In this document: piece by piece, positions 8,351 through 15,286 of the stretch
How positions within the stretch are numbered: the first letter of the stretch is position 1
How the letters are laid out: each line of letters opens with the position of its first letter
NCBI GenBank assembly: GCA_046313675.1
Contig: JBKBXU010000048.1
Location: 1 to 18,281 of the forward strand
Source of the DNA: JBKBXU01 sp046313675
Lineage (GTDB): Bacteria > Bacteroidota > Bacteroidia > Cytophagales > Cytophagaceae
DNA: 18,281 nucleotides
Direction of reading: 5' to 3'
The notes under the pieces: generated by a model
Told to the model about the DNA's origin: nothing
Databases searched by the model: none
What the model saw: the letters and a program-made list of their open reading frames with translations, nothing else
Program-made: the position numbers and the translations under genes

Positions 8351-9180
8351 TATTTTCTTCTAAGGAAAATATTATAAAAATTCTTCACCCTTGATTGAGA
8401 AAAAGTTTTGCCTTTCTCCTCAATAGGTAAATGCATCTCCCGTACCTTTTCGGTAATCCATTCGGGATGAAGCGTAACAACATCACCAATAACAATTATT
8501 GCAGGAGAGCTAAGTTCTTCTGCGGCAGCGATCTCAAAAATCGTATCAATGGTACCTAATGCATATTTTTCTTCAGGGAGGGTTCCATTTTGAATAATTG
8601 CTACGGCCGTTTTACCTTTTCCTTCCTTTTTAAATATCTCAGTTATTTCCTGAAGTTTCGTCATACCCATGAGTATAACCACGGTAGCATTGGAACGTGC
8701 AGCATTTTCAATATCAGCAGAAAGCTCATGATGGCGTGTTGTTCCTGTAAGTACCCAAAAACTATCATTTACACCTCTCCGTGTTAGGGGAATTTGCTGT
8801 AGTTCCGGCACTGAAATACTACTGGATATACCGGGGATAACTTCAGTTTCTATGTTAAATGCTTGCGCATGCACAATTTCCTCATGCCCCCTACCAAAAA
8901 TAAACGGATCCCCACCTTTAAGCCTTACTACATGGCCATATTTGAGTGCATTTTCAACAATCAATCTATTGATATCTTCCTGAGCAAACTGACATACCCC
9001 CCTCTTTTTCCCAACAAATAACTTAATTGCCCTTGCCGGAGCAAATTTCAATAAGTCAGGGTGAGCCAAAGCATCGTATAAAATTACGTCTGCATCAGCA
9101 ATGGCCTTTAGACCTTTAACTGTTATCAAATCCGGATCTCCCGGGCCTGCACCTACAAGTGTAAGTTTTACTCTTCTCAT
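8350..9180 (-). CDS. cobA: Uroporphyrinogen-III C-methyltransferase
   Basis: The 276-residue protein has the hallmarks of SUMT (CobA/SirA/CysG C-terminal). LVGAGPGDPDLITVKGL (8-24) forms the SAM-binding loop, DVILYDAL (31-38) follows, then VVRLKGGDPFIFGRG (84-98), EVIPGISSS (113-121) and PLTRRGVNDSFWVLTGT (131-147). It transfers two methyl groups from S-adenosylmethionine to uroporphyrinogen III, making precorrin-2 for siroheme. The start codon directly abuts the stop of the sulfite reductase gene, and its stop overlaps the next start, so all three genes form one translationally coupled operon. The last 25 residues are a basic extension after the conserved domain. The separate cobA and dehydrogenase genes correspond to the two halves of enterobacterial CysG. 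Confidence 0.95.
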   Translation of the reverse strand: MRRVKLTLVGAGPGDPDLITVKGLKAIADADVILYDALAHPDLLKFAPARAIKLFVGKKRGVCQFAQEDINRLIVENALKYGHVVRLKGGDPFIFGRGHEEIVHAQAFNIETEVIPGISSSISVPELQQIPLTRRGVNDSFWVLTGTTRHHELSADIENAARSNATVVILMGMTKLQEITEIFKKEGKGKTAVAIIQNGTLPEEKYALGTIDTIFEIAAAEELSSPAIIVIGDVVTLHPEWITEKVREMHLPIEEKGKTFSQSRVKNFYNIFLRRK

Positions 9181-11310
9181 TTACTTTACTAGCTGCTTCT
9201 GACGAATATCAGAAATCTGGTCAACAAAAAGCTTAACCTCAGAAAGGTATTTTTCAGCAAATTCTTTTGTTGGCTCCTGGTCATTTATTTTAAGTACATG
9301 CTTTGCAAAATCACCTTCTTCCACAAAGAAATCTCCTTTTTTAACAAAATGCTCGTTAAAATCATTTATTATCCCGATTTGTGTGTTACAATTAACAGAT
9401 TCAGAGGTCAATAATGCTTTTGCCCCACTTACGAATGTCGTATAGCTTTGATAAATGGCATCCGCATAAGCTTCTCTATCATAAAACCTTTGAGCAAATT
9501 TAAGCTTCTCATTAGTTTCATTTATTAAGGTTCCTACCAAATCAATCATAGCACCGGCACACTCACCAACACCTACTTCGGTAACATATTTATCTGAATG
9601 TCCCCAGTCTATGTAATCAAGCTCACTAATAGAACTTAAATCGGCAAGAGGCTTCAACATTTTATAGAAATACATTTTATCAGAAGCTACTTGTCTTCTG
9701 TAGTAATCATTGAAATACTCACCTTCAGTAGCCTTTTCCTCATAATCGCTAAGGATAAGCTTAACGGCGTCCGGGCATCTTTTACTTGGTAGCTTGATTA
9801 CTTTATCCGCCAAAGACCCTGTACCATCAGGTTCAAGACCTCCACCAAGCAGCAATTGCATGGCAGGAAGCACATAAGGCCCGTTTTTCATCGACATACC
9901 ATGAAATCCTATATTAGCGACCGTATGCTGCCCACAAGCATTCATACATCCGCTGATCTTAATTTTTATATTTTTATTGAATACCAAATCTGAGAATTCT
10001 GATTTCAGCATTCTCTCCAACTCAGCAGATATACCTGTACTGCTTGATATTCCAAGGTTACATGTATCTGTTCCCGGACATGCGGTAATATCCATAATGC
10101 TGTCAAATCCCGGTTCAGCCAAACCAATCTTATCAAGGTCATTAAACAAAGCTGCAAGTGCTTCTTTTTTAACAAACTTCAACAAGTATCCTTGATTTAC
10201 TGTAATTCGGATATCGTCAGCGGCATATTTTTTGGCAATAGAAGCAAATTCACGAGCCTGATCAGAAGGCATATCGCCCAGGTGAAGTTTAATATAAACT
10301 CCAAAATAGCCTTTCTGCTTTTGCTCAAAAACATTGGTTTTTACAAAAGTTTCAAACTTCCGCTTGTCAACCGGATCAACTTCACTAAATGCCCCTTCAG
10401 GCAACACCGGAGCACCCAATATTTCTCTGTCGGCGGTATAAGAATTTGTCTTTACCGTTTTACGCTCAAGCTCAACCAGACGCATAAACTCCTCAAATCC
10501 AATATTATTAATAAGGAATTTCATACGAGCCTTATTCCTTTTTGTCCTTTCACCATAACGATCAAACACTCGAATAACTGCTTCTGTGAAAGGGATAATC
10601 TGATCTTCAGGAAGAAACTCGTAAGCCACGTGAGCATGATAAGCCTGAGCCCCCAATCCTCCGCCAACAAACACTTTAAATCCTCTTATTTCCTTTCCTC
10701 CTTCGGTCTTTACTTTAGGAATAAATCCAAGGTCATGCATAAAACCGAAGGCATTATCAGCATCACTTGAAGAAAAAGACATTTTAAACTTCCTACCCAT
10801 TTCCTGGCAAATAGGATTTCGAAGAAAATGGCGGAAATGCTCATAAGCATATGGTGAAACATCAAAAGGTTCTGCGGGATCAATCCCGGCTTCAGCAGAA
10901 GCTGTAATATTTCTTACAGTATTACCACAAGCTTCTCTTAAAGTCACCCCTACCTCTTCCAGTTCATTCCATACTATTGGAGAGTTTTCTAATTTCACAT
11001 AATGAATCTGAATATCCTGACGGGTCGTAAGGTGAAGATTGCTGGAAGCATAGCGATCCGAAATATCGGCAATTCGTACCAACTGATCGGGGGTTACTTT
11101 TCCGAAAGGTAGCTTGATTCTTATCATCTGCACACCTTGCTGTCTCTGCCCGTATACCCCCCTTGCTAATCGAAAAGCCCTGAATTTCTCCTCATCTACC
11201 TGAAGATTTCTGAATAAAGAAATTTTACTGTGGAGTTCTTCAATATCTTCCCTGGCTGCCAGTGATACTTTATCTGAAATAACTAAGCCGGTTTTTACTT
11301 CTGTACTCAT
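9181..11310 (-). CDS. Siroheme-dependent sulfite/nitrite reductase with C-terminal HEPN-like domain
   Basis: The 709-residue protein has two ferredoxin-like/siroheme reductase repeats over about residues 40-555. The 4Fe-4S/siroheme ligands are present: ACPGTDTC (C411, C417; CX5C) and GCMNACG (C455, C459; CX3C). Substrate-pocket basic residues are seen in TTRQDIQIHY (95-104) and NTVRNITAS (130-138). After the catalytic core a helical domain of about 130 residues (575-705) with FAQRFYDREAYADAIYQSY resembles HEPN helices, an architecture I know from Bacteroidetes. Assimilatory reduction of sulfite to sulfide is favoured over nitrite because of the cysteine attenuator in the leader and the neighbouring metZ, but motifs alone do not separate the two. 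The ATG at 11310 lies 30 nt past the leader terminator's T tract. Confidence 0.92.
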   Translation of the reverse strand: MSTEVKTGLVISDKVSLAAREDIEELHSKISLFRNLQVDEEKFRAFRLARGVYGQRQQGVQMIRIKLPFGKVTPDQLVRIADISDRYASSNLHLTTRQDIQIHYVKLENSPIVWNELEEVGVTLREACGNTVRNITASAEAGIDPAEPFDVSPYAYEHFRHFLRNPICQEMGRKFKMSFSSSDADNAFGFMHDLGFIPKVKTEGGKEIRGFKVFVGGGLGAQAYHAHVAYEFLPEDQIIPFTEAVIRVFDRYGERTKRNKARMKFLINNIGFEEFMRLVELERKTVKTNSYTADREILGAPVLPEGAFSEVDPVDKRKFETFVKTNVFEQKQKGYFGVYIKLHLGDMPSDQAREFASIAKKYAADDIRITVNQGYLLKFVKKEALAALFNDLDKIGLAEPGFDSIMDITACPGTDTCNLGISSSTGISAELERMLKSEFSDLVFNKNIKIKISGCMNACGQHTVANIGFHGMSMKNGPYVLPAMQLLLGGGLEPDGTGSLADKVIKLPSKRCPDAVKLILSDYEEKATEGEYFNDYYRRQVASDKMYFYKMLKPLADLSSISELDYIDWGHSDKYVTEVGVGECAGAMIDLVGTLINETNEKLKFAQRFYDREAYADAIYQSYTTFVSGAKALLTSESVNCNTQIGIINDFNEHFVKKGDFFVEEGDFAKHVLKINDQEPTKEFAEKYLSEVKLFVDQISDIRQKQLVK

Positions 11311-11339
11311 TATAATGAAATTTAATTGTCTTGAAATTG

Positions 11340-11368
11340 AAAAAGCCTTTCGCAGAAGGAAAGGCCTT
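11340..11368 (-). terminator. Leader terminator (attenuator) of the sulfite reductase operon
   Basis: Read on the minus strand, GCCTTTC (11365-11359), a 7-nt loop CTTCTGC and GAAAGGC (11351-11345) form a 7-bp stem, extended by G-U, A-U and A-U pairs at the base, followed immediately by TTTTT (11344-11340). It is an intrinsic terminator lying upstream of the operon's first ATG (11310). A terminator inside a 5' leader only makes sense if it is conditional, and the neighbouring sequence 11402-11396 supplies a competing pairing partner. Confidence 0.75.
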
Positions 11369-11402
11369 GTATATGTTTATATTTTATATTAATCAGCCTT
11401 CC
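11358..11402 (-). promoter_or_regulatory. Predicted antiterminator pairing competing with the leader terminator
   Basis: On the minus strand GGAAGGC (11402-11396) can pair with GCCTTTCC (11365-11358), giving seven base pairs with one bulged T. This uses up the complete 5' arm of the terminator stem, so the two structures are mutually exclusive. GGAAGGC overlaps the last two codons of the Cys-rich leader peptide and is directly followed by its TGA stop. A ribosome that reaches the stop would therefore mask it. Confidence 0.65.
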
Positions 11403-11479
11403 ATTAAGAAACGGTAATGATAGCAACAACATATATTTGTTGGATCAATAGTTTGAATATTTAGGAATGTAGTTACCAT
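11393..11479 (-). CDS. Cysteine-rich leader peptide of the sulfite reductase operon (28 aa)
   Basis: An ATG at 11479 opens a 28-codon frame on the minus strand that ends at TGA 11395-11393. The peptide starts MVTTFLNIQT and ends CCCYHYRFLMEG. Residues 17-19 are three successive cysteine codons (TGT TGT TGC) at 11431-11423, very unlikely by chance in AT-rich intergenic DNA. The Cys codons also lie within the 3' arm of a small hairpin (CAACAA/TTGTTG, 11442-11437 with 11429-11424), like the pause hairpin of amino-acid attenuators. The stop codon sits on the antiterminator sequence. The peptide probably has no function of its own; its translation rate senses charged tRNA-Cys. No Shine-Dalgarno is visible, and the promoter is about 10 nt upstream. 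Confidence 0.7.
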   Translation of the reverse strand: MVTTFLNIQTIDPTNICCCYHYRFLMEG

Positions 11480-11488
11480 AACAGTAAT

Positions 11489-11519
11489 CAAAATTATATA
11501 AAATTTCTCAAAAAATCAA
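11489..11519 (-). promoter_or_regulatory. Candidate promoter of the leader peptide / sulfite reductase operon
   Basis: On the minus strand TTG (11519-11517) is followed after 20 nt by TAATTTTG (11496-11489), an exact TAnnTTTG. The predicted start point (about 11485-11483) would leave only some 4-6 nt before the leader ATG at 11479, so the leader peptide would be translated from an almost leaderless mRNA. The spacing agrees with the rpsT promoter of this window. Confidence 0.5.
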
Positions 11520-11586
11520 TTTTTAAAAATATAATTCTGTAAAAATATTTTTTAATTTCAACACACCAAATAATATTTTGTTGCAC

Positions 11587-11594
11587 TATATTTG
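11587..11594 (+). promoter_or_regulatory. Candidate -7 element for osmC-metZ
   Basis: TATATTTG matches TAnnTTTG exactly and would start transcription near 11600, giving a leader of about 60 nt. No good TTTG lies at the usual distance upstream. The rest of the control region between this site and the divergent leader promoter (11520-11586) is plain AT-rich sequence. Confidence 0.4.
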
Positions 11595-11619
11595 TATAAA
11601 ATTTTTAAACTTATATTCT

Positions 11620-11648
11620 TAAAGAAGGGCATATAAATTTCTTCTTTA
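11620..11648 (+). promoter_or_regulatory. Hairpin in the osmC leader
   Basis: TAAAGAAG (11620-11627) and CTTCTTTA (11641-11648) form a perfect 8-bp stem with a 13-nt loop, ending 12 nt before the osmC ATG. No T tract follows. It could influence translation or protect the mRNA; no ligand-binding motif or leader peptide is visible here. Confidence 0.35.
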
Positions 11649-11660
11649 TAATTTTAACTT

Positions 11661-12071
11661 ATGATCATACAGCTAAATCAAATCGAAGGATTTCATTTTG
11701 AAGCATTAAATGAATCCGGCGCATCCGTACATATGGATGCCTCTCCCGCAATAGGAGGAAATAACCTGGGAGCCAGGCCAATGGAACTTCTAATTATGGG
11801 ACTTGGGGGGTGTAGCAGCATCGACATTATTAATATATTAAAAAAGCAAAGAATTGAGGTAACGGGAATGAAAATTAAAATAAATGCAGAAAGAGAACCT
11901 AATGTAGAACCTTCTCTTTTCAGGAAAATACATGTAGATTTTTATTTTTCAGGAAAAATTGATCAGAATAAGGCGAAGAAGGCTGCAGATCTTTCCATGG
12001 AAAAGTATTGCTCGGTAGCAAAAACCCTGGAAAAAACTGCAGACATTACCTATAATTTACATTTTGAATAG
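11661..12071 (+). CDS. OsmC/Ohr-family protein (YhfA-like)
   Basis: The 136-residue protein has the OsmC fold: an N-terminal beta region, LGARPMELLIMGLGGCSSID (36-55) with Cys51, and the second conserved Cys117 in MEKYCSVAKTL. In the family these two cysteines form a redox-active pair that reduces organic hydroperoxides; the YhfA-like branch is less well characterised. The overlap of its 3' end with metZ and the position opposite the sulfite reductase operon suggest a role tied to thiol or sulfide metabolism, which is inference. The frame begins with the ATG at 11661, about 60 nt after a TATATTTG element. Confidence 0.85.
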   Translation: MIIQLNQIEGFHFEALNESGASVHMDASPAIGGNNLGARPMELLIMGLGGCSSIDIINILKKQRIEVTGMKIKINAEREPNVEPSLFRKIHVDFYFSGKIDQNKAKKAADLSMEKYCSVAKTLEKTADITYNLHFE

Positions 12072-13260
12072 AGCACCAATGGATAAATCAAAAAAGTTTG
12101 AAACCCTTGCCATACGTACCCAGTCGGAAAGAACCCAAAACAGGGAACATTCGGTACCATTGTACATGACTTCCAGTTTTGTATTCGAGGATGCAGAGCA
12201 GGCAAGGTCTATGTTTGCAGATGAAATACCTGGCAACATCTACACCAGGTTTTCCAACCCAAACAACAGCGAGTTTATTGAAAAGATGGCCTTAATGGAA
12301 GGTGCTGAAGATGGCTTTGCCACAGCTTCAGGTATGTCCGCTGTTTTCAGTAGCATGGCTCCATTCCTTAATTCAGGTGACCATATTCTGGTGTGCAAAT
12401 CCGTTTTCGGATCTACTATACAAATTGTCAATCAAATTTTCCCGAAGTGGGGTATTACTCATACGTACCTTGATATTCAGAAACCTGAAACATGGGAAGG
12501 CCAAATACAGAGTAACACCAAAATGATCATGGTCGAGACGCCTTCAAACCCGGCTCTTGATTTGATAGACCTGGAGTGGTTGGGAAAATTGGCAAATAAA
12601 CATAATCTATTATTAAACGTGGATAATTGTTTTCCTACACCTTACCTTCAGCAACCTATAAAATATGGCGCACATATAGTTACACATTCTGCAACCAAAT
12701 TTATTGATGGTCAGGGAAGAGCCATTGGTGGTATTATACTTGCAAGCAAAGAGCTTATAAAAGAAGTACGTTTCTTTTGCAGACATACAGGACCTGCGCT
12801 TTCACCATTCAATGCATGGATATTCTCCAAAAGTTTGGAAACGCTGGCTGTTCGAATGGACAGACACTGTGAAAGTGCGCTAAAGCTGGCAGAATATCTG
12901 GAAAAACATCCGGACATTGAATCTGTAAAATACCCTTTTCTTCCCAGCCATCCTCAATATCAGTTGGCTAAAAAGCAAATGAAGGCAGGTGGTGGAATTG
13001 TAACTTTCATCGTAAAAGGAGGCATAGATCGGGGAAGAAAGTTTTTAAATGCCAGCCAAATGGCTTCTCATACAGCCAATCTTGGTGATAGTAGAACAAT
13101 CATCACCCATCCGGCCTCTACCACACATTCAAAATTAACTGATGAAGACAGGGCTTCTGTGGGTATTCTGCCTGGGCTAATAAGAGTATCTGTGGGCCTT
13201 GAACATATAGATGATATTATTGCCGAAATAGAGCAGTCTTTAAAAAAGTCGGCGCAATAG
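12064..13260 (+). CDS. metZ: O-succinylhomoserine sulfhydrylase (Cys/Met metabolism PLP enzyme)
   Basis: The 398-residue protein is a complete member of the cystathionine gamma-synthase-like PLP family. The PLP lysine is Lys212 in HSATKFIDGQG, Asp187 (LNVDNCF) would contact the pyridine nitrogen, and YTRFSNPN (60-67) and ATASGMSA (87-94) form the phosphate-binding and active-site loops. The sequence NREHSVPLYMTSSFVFEDAE and its overall length favour MetZ-type direct sulfhydrylation: activated homoserine plus sulfide gives homocysteine. The acyl group (succinyl or acetyl) is not certain. The ATG at 12064 overlaps osmC by 8 nt; Met6 (12079), 7 nt after the osmC stop, is an equally likely start. 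A strong terminator follows, so osmC-metZ is a two-gene operon using sulfide from the divergent reductase. Confidence 0.9.
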   Translation: MNRAPMDKSKKFETLAIRTQSERTQNREHSVPLYMTSSFVFEDAEQARSMFADEIPGNIYTRFSNPNNSEFIEKMALMEGAEDGFATASGMSAVFSSMAPFLNSGDHILVCKSVFGSTIQIVNQIFPKWGITHTYLDIQKPETWEGQIQSNTKMIMVETPSNPALDLIDLEWLGKLANKHNLLLNVDNCFPTPYLQQPIKYGAHIVTHSATKFIDGQGRAIGGIILASKELIKEVRFFCRHTGPALSPFNAWIFSKSLETLAVRMDRHCESALKLAEYLEKHPDIESVKYPFLPSHPQYQLAKKQMKAGGGIVTFIVKGGIDRGRKFLNASQMASHTANLGDSRTIITHPASTTHSKLTDEDRASVGILPGLIRVSVGLEHIDDIIAEIEQSLKKSAQ

Positions 13261-13281
13261 GATCTTTTGATTAAAAATTAT

Positions 13282-13316
13282 AAGGGAGACAGTATCAGAT
13301 ACTGCCTCCTTTTTTT
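13282..13316 (+). terminator. Intrinsic terminator of osmC-metZ
   Basis: A 14-position stem, AAGGGAGACAGTAT (13282-13295) with ATACTGCCTCCTTT (13299-13312), has a 3-nt loop and a single A-C mismatch and runs into a continuous T tract to 13316. It lies 22 nt after the metZ stop. Confidence 0.9.
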
Positions 13317-13389
13317 ATTCCAAAAAAATAGCTGACAAACTTTATCAGTATATAGCGTGTTATTTTTTTAAGGATAAAAATTGTGGGGT

Positions 13390-14577
13390 ATGGATTTATT
13401 TAACAGAGAAGAACTTGAAAAATTGGCAAATATTAAAAATGATATTTGCATATCAATTTACATAAACACGCATAAATCCGGACAGGAAGCCAACGACAGG
13501 ACGGATGTTATTTCATTAAAAAATGAATTATTAAAAATAAAAAGCACGCTTGAAGACCAGGGATATCAGGAGAAAGAAGTTGAAAACATACTTCAACCTG
13601 CTTATCAGTTATTGGAGGATGTATTCTTCTGGAAAAATCAATCCGATGGTCTGGCTATTTTTATGCATCCGCAATTCTTTAAGACCTATAGGGTACCGAT
13701 AAGCTTTAAAAGTTCTTCTTTCATTTCAAAAGAATTTATATTTAATCAATTAATACCATTACTTTCAGGTAATGGCGAGTTTTTCCTTTTGGCTTTAAGT
13801 CAGGAAGACACGAAATTCTTTAAAGCCGATATGTTCGGCATGGAAGAAATTACACACGAAGCAAAGGTGCCTACTACTATTGATAGCACACTTAAATACT
13901 ATGAATTTAAAAGAGAATGGCAGAAAGGTACTGGCGGACACGTAATTAATCGAACCAGTTCTGCCAGTCCGTCTGGTTCTCCCGGAACGGTCATGTTTCA
14001 TGGCCATGGGGCAGATACAGAATCTTTCAATGCATATATATTTGAATACTTAAGGTATCTTAATAATAAAATCATTAATACTTTAAATAAATACGATATA
14101 CCGTTGGTTATTGCCGGGGTTGATAAGTTGCTTCCTATATATGAAAAGGCCAATACCTATCATAAGCTTATTAATGAAAGTGTGAGAGGGAATTATGAAA
14201 GGGATTTGGATAAGCTATATGAGCAGGCGCGAAATATTATGAAACCTTATTTCGATAAGCCGTTAAAAAAACAATTGGAAAAGTATAATGCCTTTGCCGG
14301 AACAGGCAAGACCTCATATGAGCTGGAAGATATATATAAATCGGCAAAAGCAGGTAGAATTGAAACTCTGTTCCTTGAAGAAGGAGTAAATATCTGGGGG
14401 CAACTAGAAAACGATAAACTACAGATACATAACAACATTGGACCGAGCAGTTCAGAACTAACCAACGAATGTGCGGTAGAAACCATCAAAAACAATGGTG
14501 ATGTTTATATACTACCAAAAGAAAAACTTCCAGATCCTAACAGGGACAAAAGCACTTATGCTATTTACAGATATTGA
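13390..14577 (+). CDS. baeRF-family protein (bacterial archaeo-eukaryotic release factor-like, probably family 3 or 7)
   Basis: The protein of about 395 residues is soluble and has no signal peptide. Its layout of DICISIYINTHKSGQEANDR near the N-terminus, a central FLLALSQEDTKFFKAD strand set, and a C-terminal ETLFLEEGVNIWG followed by NECAVETIKNNGDVYILP resembles the eRF1-like baeRF proteins. These carry a degraded Pelota/eRF1 domain and are suspected to act at the ribosome; function is unproven. The ATG at 13390 gives MDLFNREEL, which fits family N-termini. A TTG at 13381, 6 nt after AAGGA (13370-13374), could add three residues. Residues about 190-215 form a Gly/Ser/His-rich linker (TSSASPSGSPG, MFHGHGAD). 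It is monocistronic between terminators at 13282 and 14598. Confidence 0.65.
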   Translation: MDLFNREELEKLANIKNDICISIYINTHKSGQEANDRTDVISLKNELLKIKSTLEDQGYQEKEVENILQPAYQLLEDVFFWKNQSDGLAIFMHPQFFKTYRVPISFKSSSFISKEFIFNQLIPLLSGNGEFFLLALSQEDTKFFKADMFGMEEITHEAKVPTTIDSTLKYYEFKREWQKGTGGHVINRTSSASPSGSPGTVMFHGHGADTESFNAYIFEYLRYLNNKIINTLNKYDIPLVIAGVDKLLPIYEKANTYHKLINESVRGNYERDLDKLYEQARNIMKPYFDKPLKKQLEKYNAFAGTGKTSYELEDIYKSAKAGRIETLFLEEGVNIWGQLENDKLQIHNNIGPSSSELTNECAVETIKNNGDVYILPKEKLPDPNRDKSTYAIYRY

Positions 14578-14597
14578 TTAACTTAAAGCACAGGACA

Positions 14598-14630
14598 AAA
14601 AAAACCTGCATTGTTCATGCAGGTTTTTTT
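14598..14630. terminator. Bidirectional terminator between the baeRF and DUF2188 genes
   Basis: CCTGCAT (14605-14611) and ATGCAGG (14617-14623) form the stem around a 5-nt loop, flanked by A7 (14598-14604) and T7 (14624-14630), which extend the pairing to 14 bp. The hairpin is followed by T-rich sequence on either strand, so it can terminate both convergent genes. Confidence 0.9.
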
Positions 14631-14636
14631 GTGTTC

Positions 14637-15083
14637 TTAAACCTTTAACCAACCCTTTTGAGTAGAAACAGGTTTACGCATAGCAGCGACTTTGGGCATG
14701 TTTACCAAAAAACACTCGCAATCTTCAATCAATCCTTCTTCTGAATGAATAAATAGTTTTAGCTTTTTCCCTTTTGCTATAGCTCTTGCCTCTTTAACAG
14801 ATTTTTCCTTGCTCTCAGACAAGATAACAAGGTCTGAATTTGATGATGCCAGAAGTGCCCATCCCAAAGGGTGAGGAATCAGATGTACATTTCTGCAAGG
14901 CATGTCATTATTCGAGGTGCAAAAATATGCCCAGTTCTTAGCTGCAGCCGTAGTTATATTATTAATAACCGGTATATCCAATCCTTCGCAGCTTAGCACG
15001 CCTGAAATTTCAACCGTTTTTTCCCTTATTTCTGTGCGAAAATTCATAACAGTTCGGGAATCTTTTATATCTCTATTTGCCAT
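14637..15083 (-). CDS. DUF2188 domain-containing protein
   Basis: The 148-residue protein carries a DUF2188-like core at about 65-121: NVHLIPHPLGWALL, then a stretch ending KSVKEARAIAKGKKLKLFIHSEEGLIE. This matches the family pattern of 'VhP...GWAV', 'Ai..AreiAk' and 'vHg.dG.I'. The family is small, widespread and of unknown function. The N-terminal 60 residues are not part of the domain and I do not recognise them. The protein has five cysteines (32, 55, 63, 122, 124), the last two as DCECF, which might bind metal or form disulfides, but that is speculative. It has no signal peptide or membrane segment. It converges on the baeRF gene and diverges from the sigma factor gene across a 203-nt gap. 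Confidence 0.65.
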   Translation of the reverse strand: MANRDIKDSRTVMNFRTEIREKTVEISGVLSCEGLDIPVINNITTAAAKNWAYFCTSNNDMPCRNVHLIPHPLGWALLASSNSDLVILSESKEKSVKEARAIAKGKKLKLFIHSEEGLIEDCECFLVNMPKVAAMRKPVSTQKGWLKV

Positions 15084-15286
15084 AATTCAAAAGGATGGTT
15101 TATTAATATAAAAACCAGAATACAACTGAATATGTTTATTTTGCGACAATTTTTTTATTGAAAAAAGGTTTATACCTCAAGGTAAAAGTTACATTTTATC
15201 AGTTTTTTGTGTAACTTGTAATCTAATTTCAACATAGAAATCTGCTATAAAGCGGTTACCTTTTACTCCGTAATTGTATAAACTAA

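Noticed and set aside
7733..9180. Reading cobA and the dehydrogenase as a broken cysG fusion
   Set aside because: The order and independent start codons show two normal separate genes; both are full length with intact motifs.
10192..10770. Long plus-strand open frame (192 codons) opposite the sulfite reductase gene
   Set aside because: The opposite strand carries the conserved reductase motifs. The antisense product is unlike any family and has no start signals, so it is chance.
11322..11432. A second minus-strand leader frame of 36 codons (begins MLLLSLPFLNGRLINI) overlapping the Cys peptide
   Set aside because: It overlaps the CCC frame and runs straight through the terminator stem, so its translation would defeat the attenuator. 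It has no ribosome site and no amino-acid bias related to sulfur. It is probably a shadow frame, though comparison of relatives could show otherwise.
11393..11479. A SAM or other metabolite riboswitch in the sulfite reductase leader
   Set aside because: I found no SAM-I core (kink-turn and conserved GAUGA/CUUAUC elements) or other known aptamer. The leader is short and fully explained by peptide plus attenuator.
15182..15275. GTAAAAG / CTTTTAC inverted repeat upstream of the ECF sigma factor as an operator
   Set aside because: The arms are only 7 bp and widely spaced, not distinguishable from chance in AT-rich sequence.
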